Assembly: GCA_022606135.1 (NCBI GenBank)
Contig: JABYQN010000015.1
Location: 124,001-188,000, forward strand
Direction of reading: 5' to 3'
Origin: Fomes fomentarius
Taxonomy: Eukaryota > Basidiomycota > Agaricomycetes > Polyporales > Polyporaceae
DNA: 64,000 nt
Below, one piece after another: positions 46,633 to 58,600 of this stretch (positions within the stretch are counted from its first letter, which is position 1; each line of letters starts with the position of its first letter). Below the pieces are notes generated by a model. That model saw nothing but the letters and a program-made list of their open reading frames with translations, did no database searches and was not told where the DNA came from. Both the position numbers and the translations under genes were made by a program.

Positions 46633-46814
46633 GGTTATCAGATAATGGACGAACGCGCTTAGATGCTTCATTGCTGCGCGCCTGTCATGGTCCTCGCCGC
46701 CCTGCGGGCACTGGGAGAGGTAATAATGTAAACTTCCAACTCGAACTCATACTCGCATCCTGCTCGCATCCTTGGCAAGACGTACTCGCACTTCTAAGGT
46801 ACTTCTATGACAGC
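46633..46814. promoter_or_regulatory. Divergent promoter of TAH18 and LCL3
   Basis: Only 182 bp lie between two diverging start codons, so the core promoters must share it. No specific element recognised. Confidence 0.45.
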
Positions 46815-48050
46815 ATGCCCTCGTGGATACCCTGGGGATCGCGAAATGAACCAAAGCCACCAGCGACTCGCGCAGAAGATCTGTTGCGGAACCTCACTGA
46901 TCTCCAGGCCCAAAGTGACGATGTCGTGAAACGTCTCCAAGCCCAATTCCTCTCTTTACCTCCTCAATACCAGGCCGCAGTAACGGTCGTAGCTGTGGGC
47001 GGGACCACATTGGGAGGGCGATACATCTACGCGCGACACTTCCGCCGCATCTCAAACGCAGATTGGGTCAATCCAAGCATGCTCAGGCGCAAACGATGGA
47101 TCAAGGGATACGTGACTAGGTGCTTGCCCGCCCCTTCCGTGCTCTACGCGCCGAGTCTGACGAGGAGCGGGTGGGATGCACCACGATGATGGATTGGCAC
47201 AGTGTGGGCGATGCGGACAACTTCAGGCTATATCATACGCCCGGGATTGGGTGGAGGTGGCCGTTGAAATTCAGGAGGATACCAAGAGGCCGCACTGGTA
47301 CGTATCTCAACTTACCATGCCATCTCGTGAGGCGCAGAGCTGCCGGGATTGGGAGGAGGAGCTGGACAGTGGAGCGCAACGTGTCTGACGCTTCTGTGCA
47401 GCATTATCGAAAGAAACAATTCATATCCGGATGGCTGGCGTGGACGCTCCTGAGGTACGTGTCTTTCGCATGTACGCATGTTTGCATCTCTCAACACTCT
47501 CACTCTATAGCTAGGCCACTTCGGACGCCCCCCACAGCCATTCGCACAAGAGAGCTTTGCATGGCTGAAGAAGAAGGTCGAGGGCAAGTTCGTCTACTGC
47601 CAACTCCTCTCCAAAGACCAATACCGCCGCGTCATTGCTGTCCCATATCTCAAGCCGAGGCTCCTGCCAGGTTGGCTAGCCACGGGCAGATGTCTCTCCT
47701 TGGAGATGCTGCGTGCAGGTCTCGCCACCGTGTATCAACAGGCCGGCGCGAAGTACGGCCCGGGAGGGTTGGAGGAGTTCTTGCGCGTGGAAGCTGAGGC
47801 TCAGTGAGTCCCGCCGTCTCTCGTGTCTCTGGTGCTTCGCTCAAGGATGGAGCATAACAGGGAGGCGAAGAGGGGGATGTGGAAAGATGGGACGCAGCAA
47901 GAAACGCCCGCAGAGTATAAGCGGCGGTATCGAGAAGCTGCGGCGGACACGGCGACTGACTCGGAGGCGGCGGACGAGACAGAGACAGCCTCGAAGGAGG
48001 ACACGGGCGGATGGTTGCGTAGACTGTTCCGGTCCAAACGTCGCCGATAG
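46815..48050 (+). CDS. LCL3: Staphylococcal-nuclease-like endonuclease Lcl3
   Basis: Exons 46815-47119, 47203-47297, 47402-47454, 47511-47803 and 47861-48050 join in phase to 311 aa. After a polar N-terminus there is one membrane segment ([20 protein letters not shown]). The SNase fold follows: [83 protein letters not shown] and [16 protein letters not shown]. These match the fungal Lcl3 family, single-pass mitochondrial-membrane proteins with a thermonuclease-type domain. The C-terminal tail is acidic, then ends in a strongly basic RSKRRR. The third exon is only 53 nt. Nuclease activity is inferred from family. Confidence 0.92.
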
Positions 48051-48734
48051 CGAACGCAGTTCGTTTTGTGGTACGACGACGCCCAGACAATGCTACTGCT
48101 ACATAGTCATGAACCCACGCGCGCCCCATTTCGTTCCAGATACTCCAAGCACACGATGGGACTTATACCATGGTGAGACCTATTGCTCTGACTCATGAAT
48201 CCTGAGGATATCACCCCCAAGAAGCAGTATGACAAAGGAGCATGTAGTGTGATGTACGCATGCGAAAAGACTCATGAGCGCCTCCTTTAATAATCCTAGA
48301 CTCACCAACATGGCTCCATCTTCTAACTCTCAATGCAGCCTCAGGCCTGCTACGCAAGCTGAGCCACACCGGCCTACTAGACTCGATTCATTGCAACATC
48401 CACCAACGCCTGTGTCGCGCCGTGCTATCGGAACCTCCCACGCGGATGAGACGACGGAATAGGTGGCCATGGTGGCGGTTAGTAAGTGGTCTATCCGCTA
48501 TCCATATATGGAAACACAGCCACCTGACTCTGCTCGCAGACTGCAGTTAGCAATCTTGAGTTCACTCATGCACGTTTACCCCGGTATCGAGATAACAAAA
48601 CTTCCGTGCGCCGTTCCATTTGTCTTTCCGCATCACTATTGCTCGCCAACCGATTGTGACAGTCTTCGTTGTGTGTCCCTCGAAGAACCAATGCGAGCAT
48701 CATTGCAATATTTCTGGGTGCCCTGGCCAACTTT
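48051..48734. other. No gene recognised
   Basis: Spacer between LCL3 and DSP unit D. No convincing coding frame. Confidence 0.4.
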
Positions 48735-49392
48735 TCCACTGTTGATAGCCCTTCCGCGGTCGCCGTGGACGTCTACAAGAATTTGTTGGCGACGCACGTC
48801 CGAGGAGAAGACTATGTGACCGGTGGTGCGCAAGGATAGGGAAGTGGACCGTGGTATGAACCGCAGATATCTGGAGATACCGTCATCGTGGGCGTCCCGA
48901 TTGCTCTGGCTAAGGATGGTAAGCTTGTGTGACCTTGAAGGGCGATGGCCGGCTACTCACTCACTCATCCGAGTGGCCTCTGCGCCATTCCAACAGTGCC
49001 TCACCAAGCGACAGTAGAGCGACAGACGTCATCCGTCCTGTCCCGGACCTCTACCCTACGTCCGCCGCTACCTTAGTCACAGCCCATCGGCCTCTGTACG
49101 CCTCACCGCCGTCCATGGTCGTGTTCAAAACTGGACGGACCACAGATGAGGGATCGGCACAGGATCGGCACAGCCTTGCTAGGCGCGCAGGCGCAACAGG
49201 GATGGAGGAGGACGGGTGTGCATAGATGTCAGCGGCGACACCGCGCGGAACACAAAGTTAGTAACGGACTTACACACACAATTTGATCACGACGGTAGGT
49301 ATTGGCCAAGCTAGACCCCCATTCCTGACTACCAACCTCATTTGGGACTTGGACAGTCAGACGTTGCCCCATTATCCCTCCTTCCCCATTGG

Positions 49393-49414
49393 GACCAATC
49401 GCTTCATATATATA
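49393..49414 (+). promoter_or_regulatory. CCAAT and TATA boxes of DSP copy D
   Basis: CCAAT at 49395-49399 and TATATATA at 49407-49414, about 93 nt before the ATG at 49500; same arrangement as at copies B and C. Confidence 0.55.
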
Positions 49415-49499
49415 CCCCCCTCTTCGTCCAGGACTTTACCTGTCCCACCCACTCCATCTCATATACTCACACACTCGCAGTCACAAGCCCTCATCAGTC

Positions 49500-50178
49500 A
49501 TGATCACTTTCGCCAACGTTTCCTCCGAGGCCATGCAGGCGTTGTGCACCCCCATGCACTCTATCATCGCCGCCTCGCCCCAGCAGCACAGAGGCGCCCT
49601 CTACCTCGGCTCCTTCACTGCCATCCTCGACCCTCACCTCCTCACCTCCCACAACATCGAGGCCGTCGTTCAAGTCCTCGAGTCTCCCTACCTGCCCTCC
49701 GTCGAGGCGCATGCTGCGCAGGGCAACAAACTCGACTGCTGGCGCATCGACATCCACGACAGCACTAACACGGATCTCCGCCCTCATCTGGAGTCCACGG
49801 TGCGCTGGATAGACGAGAAGCTCAGGCAGGGTATCAACGTTCTCGTTCACTGCCAGCAGGTGCGCTTTCACTTCTTTCATCTCTCCTTCCGCGTCTCGTG
49901 TCTAACCCGAGCGATTCTAGGGTATCTCGCGCTCTGCGTCGGTGGTGATCGCATACCTGATCTACACCCACCACATGAGCTACGAGCATGCGTTCGAGTT
50001 CGTGAAGAGCAAGCGCGCCTGCATCAAGCCGAACTCGGGGTTCGTGCGGTGCCTGGAGGATTGGGAGAAGCAGGGGAAGCTTGCGCCTCAGGCCCGCCCG
50101 AAGCTTCGTCGGGCTTCCATCACCACGGCTTTTCCACTGGGAGGGTTTGCGCATTTGGCTCAACCCTGTTTGAGTTAG
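49500..50178 (+). CDS. Dual-specificity protein phosphatase, copy D
   Basis: Exon 1 49500-49859, intron 49860-49920 (61 nt, GTGCGC..TTCTAG), exon 2 49921-50178; 205 aa. The first 120 residues are identical to copy B. The loop HCQQ|GISRS and the acid Asp are intact. Exon 2 has diverged most at its end (WEKQGKLAPQ, FAHLAQPCLS). Unlike copies A and B the intron is not a multiple of three and carries an in-frame stop, so retention would abolish the enzyme. Function as for the family; substrate unknown. Confidence 0.87.
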
Positions 50179-50205
50179 AGTTCTCGCCGCTGGCTCGGTA
50201 TATGT

Positions 50206-50684
50206 ATTTTGCTGTGTGTTATACGCGTACTAGCTCCACCATGATTGGCAGAATGCACACAGCGCCAGCTTTACAATCATCTTTGTGTATGCTGCAGCTC
50301 CTAAGTCAAATATGTTCACCCCGCGTGCACATGCATGTGAACGGGCAAGTAGGTTTGTACGGAGAGGGACGGTCGCGACTCGATCGTTCTGTGATATTGG
50401 ATACTATGACACGCGTACCTATGATCAGCTATTGCGTACCTAGTCTCCCCACCTCTCCCACATAGCATACTTGCACCTCCAAAGTATGATTAGTTGCTAA
50501 AAAACTGGACGACCCGGCGATGTTGAATTTGCCAATTTGTTTAGAGCGAGCAAGCGCTTGCTCGGATTCGAAGGAACTCATACTTGTCACATGGCAAATA
50601 CTGTGCACCCACACATCATACGCATAGCGCTTGATCACTATCTGCAACCTGCCCGTACTCGGCACTTCAGTTGTCTTCATCATC
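50206..50684. other. Intergenic; presumed promoter of the F-box/WD40 gene
   Basis: No coding frame recognised between the DSP-D unit and the F-box start. Confidence 0.35.
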
Positions 50685-53173
50685 ATGTCGACGTGGTCTA
50701 TCTCCACTACACCATCGCCTCTCCCAGTAGCTGTAGCTTTCGCGGCTACCTTCCCTGTAGAGGTCGAGGAACGCATTATCGACAAACTCCACTACCACAT
50801 CGATGCCCTTCAGAAGTGCGCATTGACATGCCGTCGCTGGCTTCCCCGTACTCGCTATCACCTTTTCGTTGCCATCCGCGTCAGAACAAGAGACGAGCTC
50901 TTTTCACTGAACGAATCCTTGTCTGGATCTCCCCATCTACGTCAGCTTGTGCGCTCCCTCACGCTCCGCGCCCAGCGAGACTGGGAGGGGGAGTCTCTAT
51001 TCCAGATAGTGCCGGTTTCACTCTTGACCTCACTCTCGAACCTGATTTGTTGGAGGCTCTGTGGGACGGGGTATGATACCTCGTCAGATGGTAAGATTAA
51101 ATGGGAATATACCCTTGGCCCGTACCGCCGCACGGGACTTGCGACCATACGACGACTTGCTACTACCGTGCGGGAACTCCATCTGGATGGGGTCTCCTTC
51201 ATTTCTCCTGTCGACTGTGCCAGACTGGTCTCATCGCTCCCAGCTCTGCGGGAGCTGCGCTGTGTGAATGTCACAATGCTGCAAGAACCTGAAGTGGTGA
51301 ATACGTGCATCGATCGACTCATCCCCAGTTTGCACATCGAGTCCTTGTCTGTGGGTATCCCGACGTCCCTGTGCACACTCAAACTCACGGCGATTTCCAG
51401 CTTATCAACGTTCAGATAGAAGCAACGGATCTCCTGTTAACACTGCTCCATCGGACAGTTGAAACCCTCACATTCGACGTCCAAATGTCCGCGAATGGTT
51501 CGTCCATTGCATTCTGGGGCGGCAACCTCGATTGTGTCGCTACAAGGCCTTAGCTGACATCTTCTCGTTTATAGATACGACCATCGCACTCATTTCCAGA
51601 TTGGAGAGACTGCGGTCGTTGACACTGTTTCTGCAAATCGTTGAAAACGGGGGCGCCACCCAGTTTGCTACTGGGCTCCAACTTGCTATCAATGTCCTCA
51701 ACTCCCTCGTGCGCCTACACGCGCTGACGATCAAAGTAGAGTACAAGGCGGAAGACCTCTGCCTCCTCTCTGGGGAGTTTTGCGATCCCAAAACAGTACA
51801 CATATGCCAACGGTTCGAGGAAGCATCCATAAGACTCAATCCGAGTCGTCTGCTATTCGCGGTACGGTCCGACAGGAGAGAACGGACAGCGTACTGGACT
51901 CAGACACTGCAGCGTATGTTCCCCACTCTGCACAAACGATGCCCCCTAAGAATCCAGTGCCAGAGAGGTCAGAGGTCTTCAACTCGATAGGCGATCTGAT
52001 ACTGATGAGCCCGTGTTCCACTTCAGTCCGCCAGGCTCAGCCGTTTTATGGCCATGACTCCTCGGTGCGAACTCTAGCCGTGTCGCCCGATAGTCTATGG
52101 ATCGCGAGCGGGTCGAACGACCAAACGCTCATAATATGGAGGGCAAACGGAAAACATCAAGGCGTAGTTGAAGGAGTTGCTCTCGACTGGCCTGTCGGGC
52201 ATACTATCTCACTGCTCCAGTTCTCGCTGGATAGCAAGTATCTCGCCTCTCTCGGTGACATGGGTGAGATCTGTATCTGGGACACGATCACCTCGAGCTG
52301 CACACTGCTCGGAACTCTGGGGACCCCGAGGCGCCGCATCCGGACGGAGTCGGTATGCATGGCGTGGTTGCAGGACGGGACTCTCGTTGTGTATGTGCAC
52401 GATTCACAGCGAGTTTTCTGTTGGTCTGTGGCAACCTACAATAGGGGACCAGATACCGTGCCATCGAAAGAACACGCTGCGTCCGGCTTGACAAATCCTC
52501 CATCTTTCGCAGTCCCCCGGATGCAACGTACTCTCTCACCGATCGCGGTCTTGTTCAACTGGCAAATTATTACCAACCCACGGAAACCAAGCCCCAATAC
52601 TACGAAGCGGTCACGGTGCTCTTCTCCCCCGATGGGAGCCAGCTCGTCCTTCGCTTTTTCAATGGCACCATCTTGATGTGGGACATGGAGCTTGGGACAC
52701 TCTCACCGCCCCGTGAGATGTGTTTCCCCATGGATCTGAGCATGAGGACAACTTTCGCTGTATCCGACATGGCGAGGAAATTCCTCATCATCGCCGGGCC
52801 ACGCTCGAAGAGTCCGACCTGTGCTATGTATGATAGGGTAGACTCGGACGCACCCGCAACCTCGCACAGTAGAATCACATGTCTCGATGCATTCGACGGC
52901 CCTGTGTCAAGGGCGTGGTTTTCTCCTTGCGGTCGTTTGGTCGCCACTCGGATGGTGCGTACGATCGATGTGGTCCATGTGTGGAGGGGGGACGATGGCA
53001 TGCGTTTGCCGGTGGCGTCCTTTACCGCGTATGGCCACATTCTCCAGGCTTCGTTCACTCAAGATAGCCAGACGTTGGTTTACGGAGATGGACATGGCAT
53101 AGTATACCTTCGCGCTATTGAAGACATGTATAAAATGGTAGAGGCAACTACGGTCGTTTACCGGTGCTTGTGA
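50685..53173 (+). CDS. F-box protein joined in frame to a C-terminal WD40 domain
   Basis: Exons 50685-51350, 51401-51497, 51575-51967, 52027-52388 and 52445-53173 keep phase throughout and give 748 aa. Introns are 50, 77, 59 and 56 nt. The F-box is near residues 20-60 (FPVEVEERIIDKLHYHIDAL, CALTCRRWLPRTRYHLFV), followed by a leucine-rich helical region as in many Agaricomycete F-box proteins. The third intron (51968-52026) joins the end of that region (RCPLRIQCQR) to WD40 repeats: FYGHDSSVRTLAVSPDS with ASGSNDQTLIIW, DMGEICIWD, VLFSPDGSQLVL with GTILMWDM, VVHVWRGDD. F-box proteins link Skp1-Cullin-1 ligases to substrates, and WD repeats would bind the substrate. Alternative: two overlapping genes, the second starting MPPKNPVPE at 51939. 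Codons before the fourth intron (VYVHDSQRVFCW) look WD-like, so that junction is the least certain. Confidence 0.65.
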
Positions 53174-53778
53174 CACTATGGTTCCCTGTTTCCCGCACTA
53201 TGCCACTACCTCTAGCAATTCTTTGTGCACATATGATATTGTGAATGTATCGCACACTTGTCTATCCCTTCAATTTGACAGGGTACCCAGAGAGCATGAA
53301 ATAAGATCAAATTTACACCAAAAATGGCGTGAAAGCGAAAGTTGCGCCCATGATCATGAATACTGAGCGGACGACACGGAGCTAGAAGCGTGAACATTGC
53401 GTGCGTGAGATCATTTCCACATAAGTAAGTACACACTTTGCGGGCTATCGAAAGCTAGAGAACTAGAGTACTGAGTACCGGAAGCTAGAGCGGTCATCGA
53501 AGGATGAGTATGTGCGGTGACGGTAGAAGTACAATAGCGAGATTGAAGGGGAGGGAAGGAGCAACACGAACACGCGAGAAGCATGCTCCATGCGGACCTG
53601 CGCAAGTATCGTACAGCGTACACAGCAGTGGTGGCGATAACGTACAACAGCGTAAGAGTGTTCGTGATCGTCGAGGAGGCGTGGGCGGAGGCTTGTGAAG
53701 ACGTGTATGAAAGAAGCGTGACGGTGTGAGAGGGACGTTGGAAGTGTTCATTGAGATTGAAGAGAGAGAAGAGGGCAA
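53174..53778. other. Convergent 3' flanks, no gene recognised
   Basis: Lies between the stop of the F-box/WD40 gene and the stop of the terpene synthase. Frames here are short or extend out of the synthase in the wrong phase. Confidence 0.4.
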
Positions 53779-55620
53779 TCAATGCGGTACAGTCATACGA
53801 GGACTGAGGGGCGGAAGGGCGGGGAAGGTGATATAACTGACGTAGAGCAAACATGCCACAAGGGAGATGAGCAATAACGATAGACGAGCGTGATACTGAT
53901 GAGAGAAGCGGGGAAGGTAGGGCGACTTCGGCGAGTACGAGCTCGAGGGAATAGGCATGGGTGATTTGGCAGAGGGAACAGAGCGTTTCGTCGGGGTGGG
54001 CGTGGGCTGGTCGGCAGCCGGCACGGTTCGTTCGTAAACAGGAACGACGATCTCCCGCTTGCCAATCACGTCCTGACCGCGGAAGTAACCTAGGTTCCAT
54101 TTTCGACCACAGCGTGACGCGAACGAAGAAGAAGCAGTGCGAAAAGAAGACGGGAGAGGCAAAATGACAGATCCTGCCATCAGCAACGATGCACACACAA
54201 ACGAATCGCGATACGCGAAGTACTCACGGGGGCTGTGGTAGTACCAAACGACAGTACCCTGAGTGTATTGTTCGATGGCCTTGTTATACCGCGCGAGCTC
54301 GGCATCAACTTCGGGACCAAAGCTGGGGAGTTGAGCTTTATAGCGGATGTAGTCAGCAACTCGCTGTGCTTGCATCTCCGTCAAGACATCGACAGCCGTC
54401 TGAAGATTGCAGTCACGTTCGAGCATGATGCAGAAGACGAGGTTCTGGAAGTCGCCATCCGCTTGTTCTTTCTGTGAAACTAGTCAGCAAACGTTCAGCA
54501 GTGAGGGGAAAAGAAAAAGGTCTCGTACATTGAACGAGCAGAGGTCCTGATAGGAAACCTATCATGAGTGTTGCTGACTACAACAAGATAAGATAATGCG
54601 TACGTTGGGCCATGTCATGATGTCGATCACGGCCTTCGACATCTCCTGCAGAATCGGGTGATCCCAGACGTACTCTGGAATCTGCAAGTCCAAAGAATAT
54701 TCAACCATCGCTAGAACAACAACGCAACGGTGAGCTCATACAACCCGCCAAGTACGCTGATATACGCACCTTCCACGATCGGACCACCAATTGTCCGCCG
54801 GCGGAGGATGATGAAATCCTCCACTGAAGGAATCTCGTCCGTCGCGCGGTTACGAGCTTGTTCCACCTGGGAATTCATCCAGCTCTCGACCGCGCGGAAG
54901 AAGCTGCAAATGCGCGACACGTAAGCCCTATGACTAGCCCGGTGATCTAGCCCTCAGGGGGCTTACCGATTGCACGCTCCCGGACTTGCGGTGGCCCTGA
55001 ACCGCCTCCAGATACTGGCGACCACTTAGCGTGAGTGCGCAGCGTGATTCTAGACTGTCGGACGTACTCGTGAAGCATCGCGGCATATGGGAACTTCGGC
55101 GGAGGCGCGTCGGGGTTCCTGAGCACCTCCATTGAGATGTCCACACCTACCTGGACGGCATCGGGCTTAGACTGGAGGGCCCTTCATCGGAGAGATCGTC
55201 AAACTAAGCGACCAAGCGCAACATGGACACATAAAGGTTCGCGGTCAGCGAACAACGAACACGCGGGAATCAGCGATCGCTTACCGAGAACGCCCAAAGG
55301 AAGAACGCGATGCATGTCTCCAGGTGCGCGACGTCGGCATCGGGGAAGCTCATTCCAGCGTAGGAGTCGAAGCGATGGGAAAGGAATTTCTTCTTCTTGA
55401 GCCCGTGATATACATTGCGCCTAACCCGGACGTTCCTTTATGATGCTGTGATCGCAAGAGCAAGCACATCGGCGACATACCTATCGAACCATGCATTCGT
55501 CGCCTGAGCCGCCTCCTCCTGGTGAGGATTGAGCTTGAAATCGAAGACGGGCGCGGAGATAGCGGCGAGGTCTTTCAGACGAAAGTGTGAGGGAAACGGG
55601 CGAAGGTGCTCAACGCTCAT
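53779..55620 (-). CDS. Sesquiterpene synthase with predicted C-terminal membrane anchor
   Basis: Multi-exon, ATG 55620, TGA 53779, roughly 430 aa. Junctions read include WFDR|RNVYHG, WAFS|FDDLSDEG, AAMLHD|IWRRFRATASPG, WPN|DLCSFN|KEQ and YHSPR|YFRGQ. The metal-binding motifs are FDDLSDE (DDxxD type) and NDLCSFNKE (NSE triad), with the class-typical FIILRRRTIGG between them. This is the basidiomycete sesquiterpene synthase fold, cyclising farnesyl diphosphate. After the usual C-terminus (YFRGQDVIGKREIVVPVYE) about 80 residues follow: a Pro/Ser/Thr linker and a strongly hydrophobic run (LSLLLISLVACLLYVSYITF) near the end. This suggests a tail anchor, unusual for a soluble cyclase. The last intron (54090-54227, 138 nt) is stop-free and a multiple of three. 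No P450 is adjacent; the nearest is 13 kb away. Confidence 0.87.
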
Positions 55621-58600
55621 GACGAAAGAAGGTACAGCAAAGGGAGAACGGAGGAGAGTCGATGGCGAATCGATGGCTCTGCAAGCTTCGCCCAGAGTTA
55701 TTTGTACTTTTCTCTGGCGGCTTTGCAATCGAATCCCAACAACGGATCGGGGCGTGAGGGCCAACCGCGGTATAGAATGTCGGCTCCCGCATCCTACCCC
55801 GAAACGCAGAGTAGCCACATCCAGAGGCGCTAGCAGGACCCTGTTAGCCCGGCAGCGATGCCTCGCGTTGGGCGGGAAGATTGGCTTATCGGCAGCTTGC
55901 AAAGATTCGGCGCAGGGCTACTGTATTTGGGAATCTATACGTACTACCCACGCACAGACATGTTCGCATGTCCTCCGCAAGGCGCGGTTTGTACGTCGGT
56001 ATGTGGTACCGGTGAACGTCCTTGATGCCGCATTGTGATGGGTGAAATATTGCGGTTTGTACAGCGACAGGACGCCCATGCCTACAGCCGCGGGTCAGCA
56101 TCGATTTGCGGGTCGTCTTCGGGCTGAATTGCCCATTTGCGGACGGACATCCAGCAAGGTGCCCCTCTTCAGCGCAGTGGCTGGAGCGCGTGGCCCACAC
56201 GAGTCGGCTAGTTTCGCCAAGATCATGCACTATCTCCATTGATCTCACTGTCAAGCGTGTCGCTGTTCGTGTCAAGTGACAGAGCGACGGACCTCCTGAA
56301 GATGCCCAAGCTCCGACTGTGGTGCAGTGGCGCATATATTCCATGCAGCTTCAGGTAAACTTGAACGTGACCGTGAGGCGCTGCCCGGCCCAACCTGAGA
56401 ACCTTCTTCCCGAGTTTGCTTTGAAATCAGAGAGTCAGCTATTTTCCGATGCTTAGGCGCGCGATGCGCGCTTTCAATGAAGTCGAATGGTCTCTCGTCC
56501 TTGCTGTCGCCGTGCTCGTGAATCACACGGTCGGGGGTAAATACCACCGAAGAAACGCACATCACGTCCTCCAGGCCCATCGATAACGTTGTGGGTCCAT
56601 CGCATCATTTGGATGGAAGCTTCGCAAGTCATCCTTCTCCAACTAAGCTGCAAGTGAGCATCCTGAATGACGGCACCCGATGTCCAATCTAGTGTCCCTT
56701 CGGTCTGGTGTTGCCCGCCGTTACCTCCGATGCTCCTGTAGATGTCAGCTGCATCAAATACCAATTTCACCATAAGACGAACCATCACTTCTCGGTGAGC
56801 GGCCAAGGATCATGCCGGCATGACTTGCAGAAGCCGTGCAGATAGATGGTTCGCATTCGCGATAGTTCTGCATTCGCCTGACTAGAAGACGGTCGGTTGG
56901 GTACAAGCTCAGGACTTATATCAAATGGGGTGAACAAGAAGTGTATGCAGACACTACTACTCACCAGAAGCTCGGGTCCAAGCCCTACGTGAGAAATCAC
57001 CCCAGCACGGCCAGTCATCGTGAATCGGCCGAGTCGGCGTTCCAAAGGAACGCCACAGGTCGGTCTCTCCATCGGTGTGAGGTGTCAACAAGGAGGCATT
57101 TGAATTTCTGCTATACCACACGTCCGTGGCGAGTGAGCGCAGACATTCCAACCGCCGCCACAAACCTTAGGCAGACACAAGGGACGCCCAAGAATTTAGG
57201 AAGCAGTGACCGCCCACATGTGGGCGCCGTGCGGACCCGATCAAGCTTCGGAAGTACCTGGGAGTGCGGCGCCGAGGACGGTCTCGCATTCGGATCTACA
57301 AATAAGCAGTGGACTTAGTTTAGTGGATTTAGCGAATCGGGAAAGCTGGGAACCCCAGTCAGGATGCTGAATGCCATAGGCTCGACGACAGGAGCCATTC
57401 TGCAACGAGATTAGGCCTCCCGAAACTCGGAGGGTTGTGCTTCCGTCTCCGAAGGCTCGAGTACTCACAAGCTACAGCGCTGATATCTTCACATACCTTC
57501 GGAATGAGAAGTTGCGAGTCTTGCGACCACTGCACTACACCTGCCACGTGGATGCAATGGCCGAGAAACGTGCTGATACGACGTCATCATGCTGCAGAGA
57601 CATCTTGAATAGTAATGCCAGTCTAGTAGCCCGAGCGCGGCGATCAAGAGATCGAGTTTGTGACCTGGCTGAAGAGTAAGACGCGAGTAATAGGCCGTAA
57701 TAGGCCGACCGTAGCGATAGCGTGAACGTGATATCTAAAGAAAATCAATTAATCAGCTAAATCGTTGCGTCTCAACGATTTATCACTAGCACTGACCAGC
57801 CTAAGCACTATTCAGCCAAAACGATGCACGGCTACACGGCATTGAGATCATGACTTCGCGCAAGGCACCGCGTCGGCAAGTGTGCCGGATAGATCTTAGT
57901 GTAGCAGTACTTCGTTGAACTTGCCTAGAGTGTACGCTGGACGATCGCCCAAGGATGGCGTTCAGGGTGCGCTAACAGCGATGCGCCGACCAAGCGAAAG
58001 GTCTGCCAGCGCAACGTCGCCACCGAATGCATCAGCGTGGTACATGAAACGCCGCCCGCAGCATGCTATGATCAAGTGGCCTTCGCGTCGACAGTGATAG
58101 CGGTACTAAGGGAGAGGGATTCCGCAGGAGCCAGGTCAGCCATGATTACTCGATGAAGGACCGCTGTGACGTACAACACTTGCGCATGTTGAGCCGCCTG
58201 TTTCCCACCAGATATCATCGTGCTCGGAGGTCTACTGAGATAAGTAGATGGCAACTGTTGTGCTGGGGCGTGGACGTGATGGCTGTCTTGAGAACTGAAG
58301 GGCATGAGCGAGTGCATTGCGTGGAGATCGGCCACATACCCACCAAGAGCTCCGTTCCCCACTCCTCTAAGTAATCTTCGGGGTGCTAGATGCAGCATAC
58401 GGATTCACGGACGAGTCACACATACCGGACAAAAGGCAGACATCGTCGACTTCACTCTGTACCGTGCGTCGGTAGCGCATGTTCCATAGTCTCCAGCTTG
58501 ACGTTGACACATCCGCTCTTTGGGAACGCGTGGTGGAAACTTTTGAAGAGCCGGCTGCACAACGCCCGACGAGGGGGTTATAGATGGGAATGTATTGTCC

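Larger units (their letters stand above)
48735..50205 (+). repeat. DSP duplication unit D
   Basis: Carries gene D and about 0.77 kb upstream. It matches unit B from about 18790 (TTGATAGCCC, then GTCGC..GTCTACAAGA), through GGCGTCCCGATTGCTCTGGCTA and CCATTCCAACAGTGCCTCACC, to GAGTTCTCGCCGCTGGCTCGG downstream. The far-upstream part present in B and C is missing. Confidence 0.75.

Noticed and set aside
49389..50465. 358-codon plus-strand frame across DSP-D
   Set aside because: It begins upstream of the true ATG and after exon 1 runs through the 61-nt intron into the wrong phase; the spliced 205-aa product is the one with the phosphatase loop.
53411..54196. 261-codon minus-strand frame overlapping the terpene synthase 3' end
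   Set aside because: It reads the last intron and exon of the synthase in the wrong phase; no motif.
38953..55620. P450 plus terpene synthase as a biosynthetic gene cluster
   Set aside because: They are about 13 kb apart, with housekeeping and phosphatase genes between; no transporter, transferase or regulator is present.
57759..57781. Perfect 9-bp hairpin in the 55.6-58.8 kb gap
   Set aside because: Isolated, with no T-run or adjacent gene end; such hairpins are expected by chance in this amount of sequence.
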